64,000 nucleotides of DNA from Planococcus salinarum (GTDB taxonomy: Bacteria; Bacillota; Bacilli; Bacillales_A; Planococcaceae). The DNA lies in contig NZ_VIFV01000001.1 of assembly GCF_007004625.1 (NCBI RefSeq), positions 124,001 to 188,000 on the forward strand. Direction: 5' to 3'. Of the stretch, positions 19,307-27,896 are shown one piece after another. Position 1 is the first letter of the stretch; every line of letters begins with the position of its first letter. The notes under the pieces were generated by a model. It ran no database searches. It worked only from the letters and a program-made list of their open reading frames with translations, and was not told where the DNA came from. The translations under genes were made by a program, and so were the position numbers.

Positions 19307-20758
19307 TTAATATGTCGTAAGTTTAAAGATTTTCTGGAAGCCATAGATACCGCGCTGCCAGAAGGTGAAGGTATCCTGATAAGCATCCACATCCAATGTA
19401 TACAAGGCATCTTCGTTATTCCACAAGCGATCAAAATAGGCTTCCATGTCGTTAACAAGTTCACTGTCGTTCGGTGCAATGATCCGGATGTTGCTTTCCA
19501 CATTGTAATTCATGAAAGCCCGCTGCGTGTAATTTGTGGATCCGCCGGACACATAGCTTTCTTCAGCCGTTTTAATCAGGATTGATTTTGTATGAAATTG
19601 GCCGACCACGGCATTATACCAGCGTACTTCGATTTTATCGTCAGTATCTTCAAGCATTTCATGGACAGCCGGCCGGTTAGGCAAGCCTGTTTTTTCGCTG
19701 CCAAAGGCATTTTCATTTGCATCAAGGACCATTCTGACTTCTACGCCCCGGTTGGCAGCTTCGGTCAGCGCATTGACGACCTCCCCTTCCGCTATATAGA
19801 ACATTGCCAGATGGATGCTGTCACCTTTCACCGTTTTTTCGATGTCCGTCAGAATCGAATCAAGGACTTTCTTTTCTGTCACGTATTGAACCTGATAATC
19901 CCCCTGCTGTTCTTCAGCATCCGCACGTGGAAATTCCGGTCCTCCGGAAAATTGCGATACCGCCTCTTCCGACTCCAAAATGTCATTTATAACCGGACCG
20001 CTTACCTTAAAGGCCATATTGCCGTGGAGGCCGCTGGCGTTATGCGGGTTGGCGGAACTGATGATCGCCTCTTTTTCTGTAATGACCGCTTTGCGGTGAT
20101 TCGCTTTGATATTCATCATTTTCAGATAAGAGGACAGGGTCAGGTCTGGCGCATCGCTCGCCATGGCATTTGGTACCCAACCTTTTCCGCCTGCATCAAA
20201 CCACTGAAAAACCACCCGGTAGAGGCCGGAATACAGCGGCGTCGAATCGCGTAATTTGTCCAGATCCGTGATAATCACTTCAACTCCTGCATCCTCGAGG
20301 GTTCCCAGCAGCTGGCTTTCATACGAACCATAACCAACATTCAGCGGATCGGTTATGAAGTAAATCGGAAAATCGGGATTTCCCTCTTTTTTCGCCAATA
20401 GCTTCTCAGTCAACATTTCTGATACCGCCGGGAAGGCTATTTCCTGATCTGTGTAATTATCAAACAGGAACAGATCAATGACGATGAATTCTTCGGCTTC
20501 ATCGATCATCCCGTAAATTTCATCAAATATACGCAATTCATGTTTCTGGTTTGTCCCTTTTTGATTCTGTGCAAAAGACAGGTCATAAAACATCTCCACA
20601 TCTTCCACCCGGTGAAGATCTCCTTCGTATTCAAGGCCAGCAGGCAATGGTTTAAATGTATGCCAGACAATGACACTGATATACATCAATGCCAGAACAC
20701 CGAAACTGCCCATAATAATCCTTTTGCGCCTGCTCCAGCCGCGCACTCTTTTTCTCAT
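19307..20758 (-). CDS. Membrane-anchored phospholipase D-like protein
   Basis: The 483 residues begin with a basic stretch and one membrane helix (residues about 14-32), leaving an extracytoplasmic domain. Two PLD-type halves are recognisable: ANHRKAVITEKEAIISSANP near residue 220 and FHTKSILIKT...GGSTNYTQR near residue 390. In both, the HxK and the following GS/SS-x-N are kept, but the aspartate of HxKxxxxD is replaced (Glu in the first, Lys in the second). Cardiolipin synthase-like transfer is therefore uncertain. ATG follows GGGGG. It is a single gene between two terminators. Confidence 0.75.
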   Translation of the reverse strand: MRKRVRGWSRRKRIIMGSFGVLALMYISVIVWHTFKPLPAGLEYEGDLHRVEDVEMFYDLSFAQNQKGTNQKHELRIFDEIYGMIDEAEEFIVIDLFLFDNYTDQEIAFPAVSEMLTEKLLAKKEGNPDFPIYFITDPLNVGYGSYESQLLGTLEDAGVEVIITDLDKLRDSTPLYSGLYRVVFQWFDAGGKGWVPNAMASDAPDLTLSSYLKMMNIKANHRKAVITEKEAIISSANPHNASGLHGNMAFKVSGPVINDILESEEAVSQFSGGPEFPRADAEEQQGDYQVQYVTEKKVLDSILTDIEKTVKGDSIHLAMFYIAEGEVVNALTEAANRGVEVRMVLDANENAFGSEKTGLPNRPAVHEMLEDTDDKIEVRWYNAVVGQFHTKSILIKTAEESYVSGGSTNYTQRAFMNYNVESNIRIIAPNDSELVNDMEAYFDRLWNNEDALYTLDVDAYQDTFTFWQRGIYGFQKIFKLTTY

Positions 20759-20888
20759 TCTGCTGTCCCCCTCATCTTTAATAATAGTACTTCAGATAAA
20801 CAAAAATATCTTTAAGTTTTTATCAAAAGAAGTATCGGCTCCAAATAACAGTCACCGGTGACCCTGCCATTGTAAATCGGCATCAAAA

Positions 20889-20922
20889 AAAGGGGTACAG
20901 GATTGGTTCCCTGTACCCCTTT
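20889..20922 (-). terminator. Terminator of the ECF sigma gene
   Basis: Thirteen-base-pair stem AAAGGGGTACAGG / CCTGTACCCCTTT with an 8-base loop; on the minus strand the hairpin runs into a T-tract. Confidence 0.9.
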
Positions 20923-20950
20923 CAATTAATTCTTATAAAAGATCGTCCTT

Positions 20951-21487
20951 TTAAGCAGGCAATACGTATTCCCGGGTCTGAACGTCTTCAAGCAATAAAT
21001 CCTTCAGCCTCTGCTTGCCACGGAAAAGACGTGACTTCACTGTACCGATCGACACTTTCATCGTCTCGGCAATTTCAATCAAAGACAGCTGGTGCACATA
21101 GAAATAGACGATCGTTGTCCGGTAAATCGAATCCAGTTGCGAAATTTTGTTCTGCAGCAATACGGATACGTCCTGCTGTTCCAGCAATTCCGGAGCGCCG
21201 GCGTTGTCAGATGGGATCAGGTCGAGAAGTGAAATATCCAGGCCTTCCGGCTGCTGCTGCACATGTTTGCTGCGCCGGACATTTTTGCGGTACCGGTCAC
21301 GGAAAGTATTCATACAGATTGTCGTCAGCCAGGCCTTAACATGATCCACTTGCTGGATTGACGATTCATAACGCACCACTTTCAGCCAAACTTCCTGCAT
21401 AAGATCTTCCGCCTCAACCTTATTGCGTGTCAGTTTCAGGCACAGATGATAAATGTAGCGGTTGTATTCTGTGTATAAACTTTCCAT
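20951..21487 (-). CDS. ECF-type RNA polymerase sigma factor
   Basis: At 178 residues it has the two ECF domains. Region 2 spans about residues 1-75 (YNRYIYHLCLKLTRNKVEAE, DLMQEVWLKV, AWLTTICMNTFRDRYRK). Region 4 spans about 110-165 with a helix-turn-helix (SLIEIAETMKVSIGTVKSRL, FRGKQRL). ATG follows GGAGGAAC. No anti-sigma factor gene is next to it: downstream is the PLD-like gene behind its own promoter region, upstream is a 568-bp repeat-rich gap. Its regulon and control are unknown. Confidence 0.92.
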   Translation of the reverse strand: MESLYTEYNRYIYHLCLKLTRNKVEAEDLMQEVWLKVVRYESSIQQVDHVKAWLTTICMNTFRDRYRKNVRRSKHVQQQPEGLDISLLDLIPSDNAGAPELLEQQDVSVLLQNKISQLDSIYRTTIVYFYVHQLSLIEIAETMKVSIGTVKSRLFRGKQRLKDLLLEDVQTREYVLPA

Positions 21488-21654
21488 GAACAGTTCCTCC
21501 GTCCGTTTTTTTCTTCTTGCCCTTATTGTGCCGGAAAGGAACCTTTCACTCTATCGCTCCCGCTTTCATTTGCCTTACAGTTGTGTAATGAAGAAATTAG
21601 CTCAAGGTATTTCCTATATACCGCTTCGGCGCTTAGGACAAGGGCAAAGATTAT

Positions 21655-21750
21655 GCTCCTGCGCACTGCTCGTCGCAAAGGTGCGCCATCTACGTTTGGC
21701 GACCTTGCCTCCCGCAATAAGCCGAGAAGATCACTCGTCTTATTGCTCCG
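21655..21750. repeat. GC-rich hairpin region with a GCGACGA/AGGAGCA repeat
   Basis: The gap 21488-22033 holds no convincing gene. On the minus strand TTTGCGACGAGCAGTGCGCA followed by GGAGCA (about 21658-21684) matches sequences at 53627-53665 and 58881-58916. A second structure is a near-perfect hairpin at about 21712-21745 (GCAATAAG, CGAG / CTCG, CTTATTGC). These look like copies of a dispersed element rather than coding DNA. Confidence 0.5.
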
Positions 21751-21819
21751 GTCGGCATTCGCCTGCTCCATAGGCGCGCCGGCGCTGAGAGAATAGCTCC
21801 GATTGAGAAAGAAATTCAG

Positions 21820-21948
21820 ATATGGAGCAAAACAGCGAAGACGCCATGGGGACCAAGCGAAGTGCTGAGATCCACTCGGGCGAAGTGAAACGAGCCCGAG
21901 TTAGCTCAGCGCGAGCCCCCAGGCAAGCGCAGCTGTTTTGCGGAATAT
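21820..21948 (-). repeat. 129-bp hairpin element, copy 1
   Basis: Ends are ATATGGAGCAAAACAGC and GCTGTTTTGCGGAATAT, near-perfect inverted repeats. Nested inner arms CCATGGGGACC / GAGCCCCCAGG, GCTGAG / CTCAGC and ACTCGG / CCCGAGT allow nearly the whole element to fold into one long hairpin. It is almost the same as 27631-27759 in the opposite orientation. No ORF inside. Confidence 0.85.
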
Positions 21949-22033
21949 CGGTTATTGAGGATTACTAATTTAACGTACAGAGAAACATTTAATGTCATTT
22001 ATAGGCATCACGTCATGATATAAACTCAAACAA

Positions 22034-22056
22034 AAAACCCGCCCAAAGGCAGGTTT
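22034..22056 (-). terminator. Terminator of the CNNM-type gene
   Basis: Imperfect stem AAACCCGCC / GGCAGGTTT with a CAAA loop; the minus strand continues into T-rich sequence. It touches the stop codon of the gene. Confidence 0.65.
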
Positions 22057-23297
22057 TACGCAAAGACTTCTTCATCTTTTTTTGTGATTGTCAATCGGAC
22101 GATCCGGTTGCGGTCCATTTCGTTCACTTCAACATGCAGGTTTTCGTATGTGAACTGTTCGCCTTCGTCCGGCACATGGCCAAGCTGCTGCATAACGAAT
22201 CCGGCGATGGTGTCGTGGTCGTTGGGTACTTCCACTTCGAACATCTCATTGACGTCTTCGATTTCCAGGCGGCCGTGGCATGATAATGTCGTATCGGTCA
22301 TTACAAAGACCAATTCATCATCTTCTTCATCTGTCTCATCTTCAATATCCTGGCCAATCATTTCTTCGATAATGTCTTCGTGCGTTACAATCCCGAGCGT
22401 TCCGCCGTATTCGTCCAAAATGACTGCCATGTGTTTTTTCTTGGCCATCATCATCTTGAAGACTTTTTCGACGCTGACGGACTGAACAACGAACAGCGGA
22501 TTGTCATCCATCAATTCCTGCAGTGTCAGATTCGGGTTCATTGACCATTCAATCAATTTTTTCGAATAAAACAGGCCGACTACATTGTCAAGGCTTTCTT
22601 CGTAAACTGGATATCGTGTATAAGAGGAATCCAATATCAGATCGCGGACTTCATCATAAGTTGCATCCAAAGGAATGCCAACAATATCTGTCCGATGGGC
22701 CGACATGACGTCTGAAACGTCTTTATTCGGAAAATCCAATACTCCTTTTATACGTTCCGATTCATCTTCTTCGAAGGTACCTTCAGTTGAAGCGATATCC
22801 ACCATCGTCCTCAATTCTTCCTTGGTCATCGTAGCCTCTTTGACGTGGCCTTTCGATATTATGCGGATGAAAATATTGGTGAACTGCGCTAACAGCCAGG
22901 TAAGCGGCTTGAAAAGAACAACGAGCACTCTGATCACAGGCGCAACGATATAAGCGATTTTATCAGCAAACGTTGCAGCGATCGTTTTCGGCAGCACTTC
23001 ACCGAATATAATCAATATGAGTGTCAAAATCGCCGTAGCAAGTCCGACTTCCCATCCTCTGTCAATGGCAATCATGGTCACCAGAGTAGGCAGCATGATA
23101 TTAGAGATATTATTTCCGATTAATATGGTGGTGATCATTCGGTCCGGCTTCGCAATCAATTTTTGCAGGTTCTGTGCCTTCACATCCCCCTGCTCCGCGC
23201 GAAGATAGACCTTCATCCTATTAACCGCAGTCAATGCCGTTTCGCTTCCCGATAAGAAGAACGACATGATTAAAAATATTCCTAACGCTATAAACAA
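22056..23297 (-). CDS. CNNM/CorC-family membrane transporter (HlyC-like)
   Basis: The protein (413 residues) has a DUF21/CNNM membrane domain with about four helices (LSGSETALTAVNR near residue 18, IGNNISNIMLPT, FGEVLPKTIAA), two CBS domains (about residues 190-320, including SAHRTDIVGIP and DEYGGTLGIVTHEDI), and a C-terminal CorC/HlyC domain. Relatives in Bacillales export Mg2+ (MpfA) or help Co2+/Mg2+ homeostasis; the ion is not provable here. Two starts compete: GTG at 23324 without a ribosome site and TTG at 23297, eight bases after GGAGG. I chose the TTG. Confidence 0.85.
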   Translation of the reverse strand: MFIALGIFLIMSFFLSGSETALTAVNRMKVYLRAEQGDVKAQNLQKLIAKPDRMITTILIGNNISNIMLPTLVTMIAIDRGWEVGLATAILTLILIIFGEVLPKTIAATFADKIAYIVAPVIRVLVVLFKPLTWLLAQFTNIFIRIISKGHVKEATMTKEELRTMVDIASTEGTFEEDESERIKGVLDFPNKDVSDVMSAHRTDIVGIPLDATYDEVRDLILDSSYTRYPVYEESLDNVVGLFYSKKLIEWSMNPNLTLQELMDDNPLFVVQSVSVEKVFKMMMAKKKHMAVILDEYGGTLGIVTHEDIIEEMIGQDIEDETDEEDDELVFVMTDTTLSCHGRLEIEDVNEMFEVEVPNDHDTIAGFVMQQLGHVPDEGEQFTYENLHVEVNEMDRNRIVRLTITKKDEEVFA

Positions 23298-23369
23298 AGT
23301 TGTTTCCTCCAGTGTCTGAAACACAAAATTTTACGAGCTATTTCCGTATGGACAATTATATCATAGCGT

Positions 23370-23410
23370 TTTTCGATCTGTCGAAAACTACCTCTTCCTT
23401 ATGGTATACT
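23370..23410 (+). promoter_or_regulatory. Dyad and extended -10 promoter before the dipeptidase gene
   Basis: TTTTCGA TCTG TCGAAAA forms a 7-bp perfect inverted repeat at about 23369-23386, whose right half contains TGTCGAA, the Spo0A box core. TGGTATACT (TATACT 23405-23410) resembles an extended -10 box. The dyad would lie over the -35 position. Regulator identity is a guess. Confidence 0.4.
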
Positions 23411-23448
23411 TTCCCCACTATAAGAAAATTATGAAAAGGGGTTTTAAC

Positions 23449-24831
23449 ATGAAGGAACATCAACTTGAACTCTATTTCCAGGATCACCGCAGTGAGCATT
23501 TGGAAGAACTGGAATTATTTCTGCGAATCCCGTCTGTCAGCTCATTATCCGAACATAAAGAAGATATGCAGAGAGCTGCCGAGTGGCTGGTAAAGGCTTT
23601 TGAGAAGGCAGGTCTGGAGAATGTCAAAATCGATGAAACCGGTGGACATCCACTCGTTTATGCTGATTGGCTCCATGCCGAAGGCAAACCGACCGTATTG
23701 GTTTATGGCCATTACGACGTACAACCGGTCGACCCGCTCCATCTCTGGGAATCGCCACCGTTCAAGCCCCAGGTCCGTGACAATAAAATATATGCGCGCG
23801 GAGCAAGCGATGATAAAGGCCAAACCTTCATGCATATCAAAGCGGCTGAAGCATTATTGCAGCTCGACGGGGAACTTCCCGTCAATATGAAGTTCATTAT
23901 CGAAGGTGAAGAGGAGATCGGCAGTCCGAGCCTCCCGGCATATGTGGAAAAAAACAAAGATGCGCTTGCCTCAGACTTAATCGTCATTTCCGATACAGGT
24001 ATGCAGGGGCCGGGCCGACCGGCAGTATGCTATGGCTTGCGAGGGCTTGCAGGAGTCCAGATTGATGTAAAAGGACCGAAAGGAGACCTCCATTCCGGTC
24101 TATACGGCGGTGCTGTACAGAATCCGTTGCATGCAATCGTTGAAATTCTGGAAACCTTCCGCGACAAAGAAGGGGTCATCCAGGTCGAAGGATTTTATGA
24201 TGATGTTCTGCCGGTGTCCGACAAGGAACGCGCGGAATTCGCGGCACTCGAATTCAACCTGGAAAACGAAAAGAAAGAACTCGGCATCACGGAAGACTTT
24301 GGTGAAAAGGGTTATTCGTTCGTGGAACGTACATGGATCCGCCCGACACTCGAGATCAACGGCATTACTGGCGGATTTTCCGGAGAAGGCATCAAGACCG
24401 TCCTTCCGGCTGAAGCCAGCAGCAAAATCACATGCCGCCTCGTGCCGAATCAGGACCCGGATGACATCATTGCCAAATTGAAAGCACATGTCGAAGCGCA
24501 TAAGCCACGGGGCGTTTCTGTTGAGATTACAGAATTCGATAAGGGCAAGCCTTTCCTGACGCCATTCGATCACCCTGCAATTCAGGCAGCCGGCCGTTCC
24601 TACGAGAAGATTTACGGTGTACCGACAGCCTTCACCCGCATGGGCGGATCGATTCCAATCGTTACAGAGTTCGTTGAAATCCTTGAACGCCCTGTCGTCC
24701 TGATGGGCTTCGGTCTGGCATCCGAAAACTTCCATGCACCGAACGAGCATTTCCATCTTGAAAACTTCGACAAAGGGTTGCTCGTCATCTGCGATTACCT
24801 GTTCGAAGCTTCTGCATTGAAAGAAATCTAA
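23449..24831 (+). CDS. M20-family dipeptidase
   Basis: The 460-residue dinuclear zinc peptidase is of the PepV/CNDP-like M20 type. Metal and catalytic motifs are YGHYDVQP near residue 87 (His ligand and Asp), GASDDKGQ near 121 (bridging Asp) and EGEEEIGSP near 153 (catalytic Glu and Glu ligand), with a distal His in ENFHAPNEHF near 427. A dimerisation lid (DLHSGLYGG) lies in the middle. It cleaves dipeptides or similar small peptides in the cytoplasm. ATG at 23449 follows AAAAGGGG; sixteen upstream in-frame codons overlap the promoter and were rejected. Confidence 0.9.
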   Translation: MKEHQLELYFQDHRSEHLEELELFLRIPSVSSLSEHKEDMQRAAEWLVKAFEKAGLENVKIDETGGHPLVYADWLHAEGKPTVLVYGHYDVQPVDPLHLWESPPFKPQVRDNKIYARGASDDKGQTFMHIKAAEALLQLDGELPVNMKFIIEGEEEIGSPSLPAYVEKNKDALASDLIVISDTGMQGPGRPAVCYGLRGLAGVQIDVKGPKGDLHSGLYGGAVQNPLHAIVEILETFRDKEGVIQVEGFYDDVLPVSDKERAEFAALEFNLENEKKELGITEDFGEKGYSFVERTWIRPTLEINGITGGFSGEGIKTVLPAEASSKITCRLVPNQDPDDIIAKLKAHVEAHKPRGVSVEITEFDKGKPFLTPFDHPAIQAAGRSYEKIYGVPTAFTRMGGSIPIVTEFVEILERPVVLMGFGLASENFHAPNEHFHLENFDKGLLVICDYLFEASALKEI

Positions 24832-24838
24832 CCCAAAA

Positions 24839-24872
24839 ATCTTCCTGCTGCTGACAGCGGGAAGGTTTTTTC
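24839..24872 (+). terminator. Terminator of the dipeptidase gene
   Basis: Hairpin CTTCCTGCTG / CAGCGGGAAGG followed by TTTTTT, starting seven bases after the stop. Confidence 0.85.
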
Positions 24873-24947
24873 ATTGGACAGTTTCCTTCCAGTCCGAAAA
24901 CTGCTTTACTTATAATACACATAGAAGCACTTTTTGGAGGCAATGCA

Positions 24948-25514
24948 ATGCTTATTTATTTTCTTTTTTCCTATCTGACCGGAACCCTGATGACCGCCTG
25001 GCTCGTTGGCAAATGGAAAGGTGTCGACCTGGCCAAGGAGCGCAGCGGCAATTTGGGGGCGCGCAATGCGGGGTCCGTTATCGGCAAACGCGCTTTTCTG
25101 CTCACTTTCCTTGGCGATGCCGGCAAGGGCGCCTTGGTGGTTTTCGCAGGATTTTACTTCAATTTCCCGTTATGGGCCATCGCAGTTTCCGGATTGCTGG
25201 CGGTAATCGGACAACTTTTTCCTTTTTGGCTGCGCGGAAAGGGTGGAAAAGGCGTTTCGGTTTTTGTCGGCATCACTTTCTTTCTGACACCTGAACTTTT
25301 TCTCGCCATGTTCGTCATGTTCATCGCTTTTTATCCACTATTTAAAAGCGCCACGCTTTCCATGTTGACTGCCTTTTCCGCCTTCATCACCATGGCAGCG
25401 GTGCTTCAGGTCCTGCCTGTGGTATGGCCACTGATTTTGGCTATTATTATTATTGTCTTCAGGCACCGTTTCGACATTGAAGAATCCTATGCAAGGCGTT
25501 TCGGCAAGCGGTGA
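24948..25514 (+). CDS. PlsY-family glycerol-3-phosphate acyltransferase-like protein
   Basis: The 188 residues form about five membrane helices. The signature loops of PlsY are present in altered form: SGNLGARNAG near residue 32 (usual form S/GxNxGxxN) and RGKGGKGVS near residue 95 (phosphate-binding loop). PlsY transfers acyl groups from acyl-phosphate to glycerol-3-phosphate. The divergence (ARNAG rather than ATNVLR) suggests a paralogue, with the main plsY elsewhere. ATG follows TTGGAGG. Next comes degV, a fatty-acid-binding family, which fits a lipid theme. Confidence 0.75.
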   Translation: MLIYFLFSYLTGTLMTAWLVGKWKGVDLAKERSGNLGARNAGSVIGKRAFLLTFLGDAGKGALVVFAGFYFNFPLWAIAVSGLLAVIGQLFPFWLRGKGGKGVSVFVGITFFLTPELFLAMFVMFIAFYPLFKSATLSMLTAFSAFITMAAVLQVLPVVWPLILAIIIIVFRHRFDIEESYARRFGKR

Positions 25515-25552
25515 CGCAGGGGTGCAAATTTCGGCCGCCTACTCCTATCCGC

Positions 25553-25579
25553 ATAAAACTATTCGTGTTATAGTTTTAT
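25553..25579. promoter_or_regulatory. Perfect 10-bp inverted repeat upstream of degV
   Basis: ATAAAACTAT and ATAGTTTTAT flank a 7-base spacer, ending 35 bases before the degV start codon. The symmetry, AT-rich arms and 17-bp centre-to-centre spacing look like an operator for a dimeric repressor. It is not followed by a T-run long enough to be a terminator for the PlsY-like gene, although it could serve weakly as one. Confidence 0.5.
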
Positions 25580-25613
25580 TATTCAAAAAATTAAAAAGAT
25601 AGGGTGTTGAATT

Positions 25614-26468
25614 ATGAAAAAACCGATTGCATGGGTTATGGATACTACAGGCTATGTCACAGAAGAAATGAAAGCGCATCCAGACGTTTATATTGTTCCG
25701 CTTAATATCCATTTTGGTTCAGAAGAGTTTATCGATGGAGTGGACCTGACACAGGCGCAGCTCTATGAACGCATCAAAGCCGCTTCCGAATTTCCGAAGA
25801 CATCCCAGCCTTCCGCCGGTAAATTCGCAGAGCTTTATGACAAGTTGAAGGAAGAATATGAATGTGCCATCGCCGTCCACGCATCGGCTAAATTGAGCGG
25901 CACCATCGCTTCTTCTACTGCAGGAGCCGAGATGTCGGAATTCAAGGTCTACGCTGTCGACTCCATGGCATTGTCATACGGCTTGTCCGGTCTTGTGGAA
26001 CGCGGTCTGGAGCTCCAAAAAGAAGGGCTCGATGCCGAACAGATTGCACAAAAGCTCGAGAAGGAAACGGAGAATTTCCGCAACTACATTTTAATCGGCA
26101 ATCTGACTCAATTGTACAAAGGGGGCCGCATGAGCGGAGCGCAATATTACATCGGCAGTCTGCTTCAGGTCAAGCCGATCGTCCAGATCACCCCTGAAGG
26201 CGAATTAAAGCCGATCGACAAAGTCCGTTCCCACAAAAAAGCGGTGAAGTATTTAATAGACCATGCCGTAAAAGACCACAAGGAATTCGGCGTGGATACC
26301 TTCCAGATTATGCACGGCAACACGCATGAAGAAGCCGAAATTTTGAAACGGGAAGTGTTAAAAGTCATACCGGAAGCCCAAATCATTATCGGTGACTTGA
26401 GTTCGTCCCTGGCCGTCCACGCCGGGGAAGGCACCCTTGCGTTGATGTGGAGAAAAGACCCTAAGTAA
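25614..26468 (+). CDS. DegV-family fatty-acid-binding protein
   Basis: The 284-residue protein fits the DegV family: DTTGYVTEE near residue 10, the KTSQPSAGKFAELY loop near residue 62 (TSQPS motif), SAKLSGTIASS near residue 92, and a C-terminal domain with GGRMSGAQYYIGSLLQVKP near 172. FakB proteins of this fold hold a fatty acid for phosphorylation by FakA, feeding PlsX/PlsY. FakA is not in the window. ATG follows AGGGTG. A perfect operator-like palindrome sits just upstream. Confidence 0.88.
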   Translation: MKKPIAWVMDTTGYVTEEMKAHPDVYIVPLNIHFGSEEFIDGVDLTQAQLYERIKAASEFPKTSQPSAGKFAELYDKLKEEYECAIAVHASAKLSGTIASSTAGAEMSEFKVYAVDSMALSYGLSGLVERGLELQKEGLDAEQIAQKLEKETENFRNYILIGNLTQLYKGGRMSGAQYYIGSLLQVKPIVQITPEGELKPIDKVRSHKKAVKYLIDHAVKDHKEFGVDTFQIMHGNTHEEAEILKREVLKVIPEAQIIIGDLSSSLAVHAGEGTLALMWRKDPK

Positions 26469-26551
26469 TCCTCTGTTTCCGCGGTGTTCAAACAAGATAT
26501 CCCCTGTTTCTTCTGCTACAATAGAAGCAGAATTACGGTGAGGTGGATGTT

Positions 26552-27571
26552 ATGCAGCACGACGAACGTGAGATTTATAAAACTGTGGACCTATGTGATG
26601 CAAAGGGCCAGTTAAATCCCGAAGCCATTGGATTTGCGCGGAAGCCTCTTATCGTCAGCAACCTTAAAGGCAATTTCATGCGCAAAAAGAAGTGGAATTA
26701 TTGGTGTGTTTTTGGAGAAGAAATCATGTTTTCCGCTACCATCAGCCATTTGGATTACGCCACAGTCTGCTTTGTTTATTTTCTGAATTATGAAAGCCAG
26801 AGATTCTTTGAAAAAACTGTAATAATGCCGTTCCCCAGAAAGAAAATTATGTCGAACGAATCTCTTGAGACCTGCAAATTCGATCACCCGGAAATGAAAA
26901 TCGAATTTCTGTACAAGCAGCAGTCTACCCGAATTTCTGTGCAGATCGATGATTTCGACAGTGAACAGCTGAGCGCAAATCTTGAGATCAGCCATCCTGA
27001 AAATCACGAATCGCTGAATGTCGTCATTCCCTGGAACCGCCAGACCTTTCAATTTACCGGCAAGCACCTGTGCCTGCCGGCTGCCGGCACTGTCAGGATT
27101 GGCACACAGCAATACAGCTTCGATCCTGTGGAAAGTTTTGCTGTTCTTGATACAGGCAGAGGTGTCTGGCCGCGGGAATCTTCCTGGAATTGGGCAATGG
27201 CTTCCCAACGCTCGCTTGGCAACACAATCGGTTTGAATTTCGGCGGCAAATGGACGGATGGCACGGGCATGACTGAAAATGCGTTTTTCGTCAACGGCAA
27301 AATGAACAAAATTCATGAAGACATACTATTTCTTTATGATAATGAGGATTACACTAAGCCCTGGCTTATTTCCACCAAATTCTCCGATGATGTGAAATTG
27401 GAATTCACCCCTTTTTTCGAACGGATTTCCAAAAGCGACATCAAGTTGGTAAAATCAGAAGTTCATCAGCTATTCGGCTATTATAATGGATACGTACGCT
27501 ACGAGGATGGGAAAAAGTTAAGAATCTCCCAACTGCTCGGTTCAATTGAAGATCATTATGCAAAATGGTAA
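26552..27571 (+). CDS. DUF2804-family protein
   Basis: The 339 residues match the DUF2804 family as I recall it: a beta-rich protein with WNYWCVFGEEIMFSATISHLDY near the N-terminus and the diagnostic WPRESSWNWAMASQ and NFGGKWTDGTGMTENAFFVN region near residue 210-255. Function is unknown; resemblance to tocopherol-cyclase-like lipocalin folds has been suggested for such sequences, but nothing here tests that. An in-frame GTG occurs at 26543, but ATG at 26552 has the better spacing from GGTGAGGTGG. It converges on the glpQ-like gene. Confidence 0.75.
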   Translation: MQHDEREIYKTVDLCDAKGQLNPEAIGFARKPLIVSNLKGNFMRKKKWNYWCVFGEEIMFSATISHLDYATVCFVYFLNYESQRFFEKTVIMPFPRKKIMSNESLETCKFDHPEMKIEFLYKQQSTRISVQIDDFDSEQLSANLEISHPENHESLNVVIPWNRQTFQFTGKHLCLPAAGTVRIGTQQYSFDPVESFAVLDTGRGVWPRESSWNWAMASQRSLGNTIGLNFGGKWTDGTGMTENAFFVNGKMNKIHEDILFLYDNEDYTKPWLISTKFSDDVKLEFTPFFERISKSDIKLVKSEVHQLFGYYNGYVRYEDGKKLRISQLLGSIEDHYAKW

Positions 27572-27600
27572 AAGAGACGCCGGCATATCGCCGGCGTCTC
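27570..27600. terminator. Left half-site of a split bidirectional terminator
   Basis: GAGACGCCGGC ATATC GCCGGCGTCTC (27574-27600) is a perfect 11-bp hairpin. It has an A-run on its left only, so it terminates minus-strand transcripts well but lacks a T-run for the DUF2804 transcript. The same 27 bp recur exactly at 27897-27923. Confidence 0.85.
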
Positions 27601-27630
27601 AAGCTTGTTAAAAAAGAAACATTAAAACCA

Positions 27631-27759
27631 ATATTCCGCAAAACAGCTTCGCTTGCCTGGGGGCTTGCGCTGAGCTAACTCGGTCTCGTTTCACTTCGCC
27701 CGAGTGGATCTCAGCACTTCGCTTGGTCCCCTGGGCGTCTTCGCTGTTTTGCTCCATAT
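27631..27759 (+). repeat. 129-bp hairpin element, copy 2
   Basis: Ends ATATTCCGCAAAACAGC and GCTGTTTTGCTCCATAT match copy 1 (21820-21948) in inverse orientation. Nested arms (CCTGGGG/CCCCTGG, GCTGAG/CTCAGC, ACTCGG/CCGAGT) fold it lengthwise. It lies within the 297-bp segment bounded by the two identical 27-bp terminator hairpins; the rest of the segment (27760-27896) is AT-rich with no gene. Confidence 0.85.
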
Positions 27760-27896
27760 CTCATATTGCTTTCTCTAAAAGCATATACTTTCAAACCAAT
27801 TTCAAGAAACAAGCATTCCGATTTTACATTGAACACGAGTGAAGCGTCCGTCTAAAACGAAATGATTTGAGAAGTGGACAGTTTCTCGACAGCCTA

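Noticed and set aside
24100-24756. 218-codon minus-strand ORF opposite the dipeptidase gene
   Set aside because: It is a shadow of the M20 peptidase coding region; Cys/Phe/Arg-rich composition and no family resemblance.
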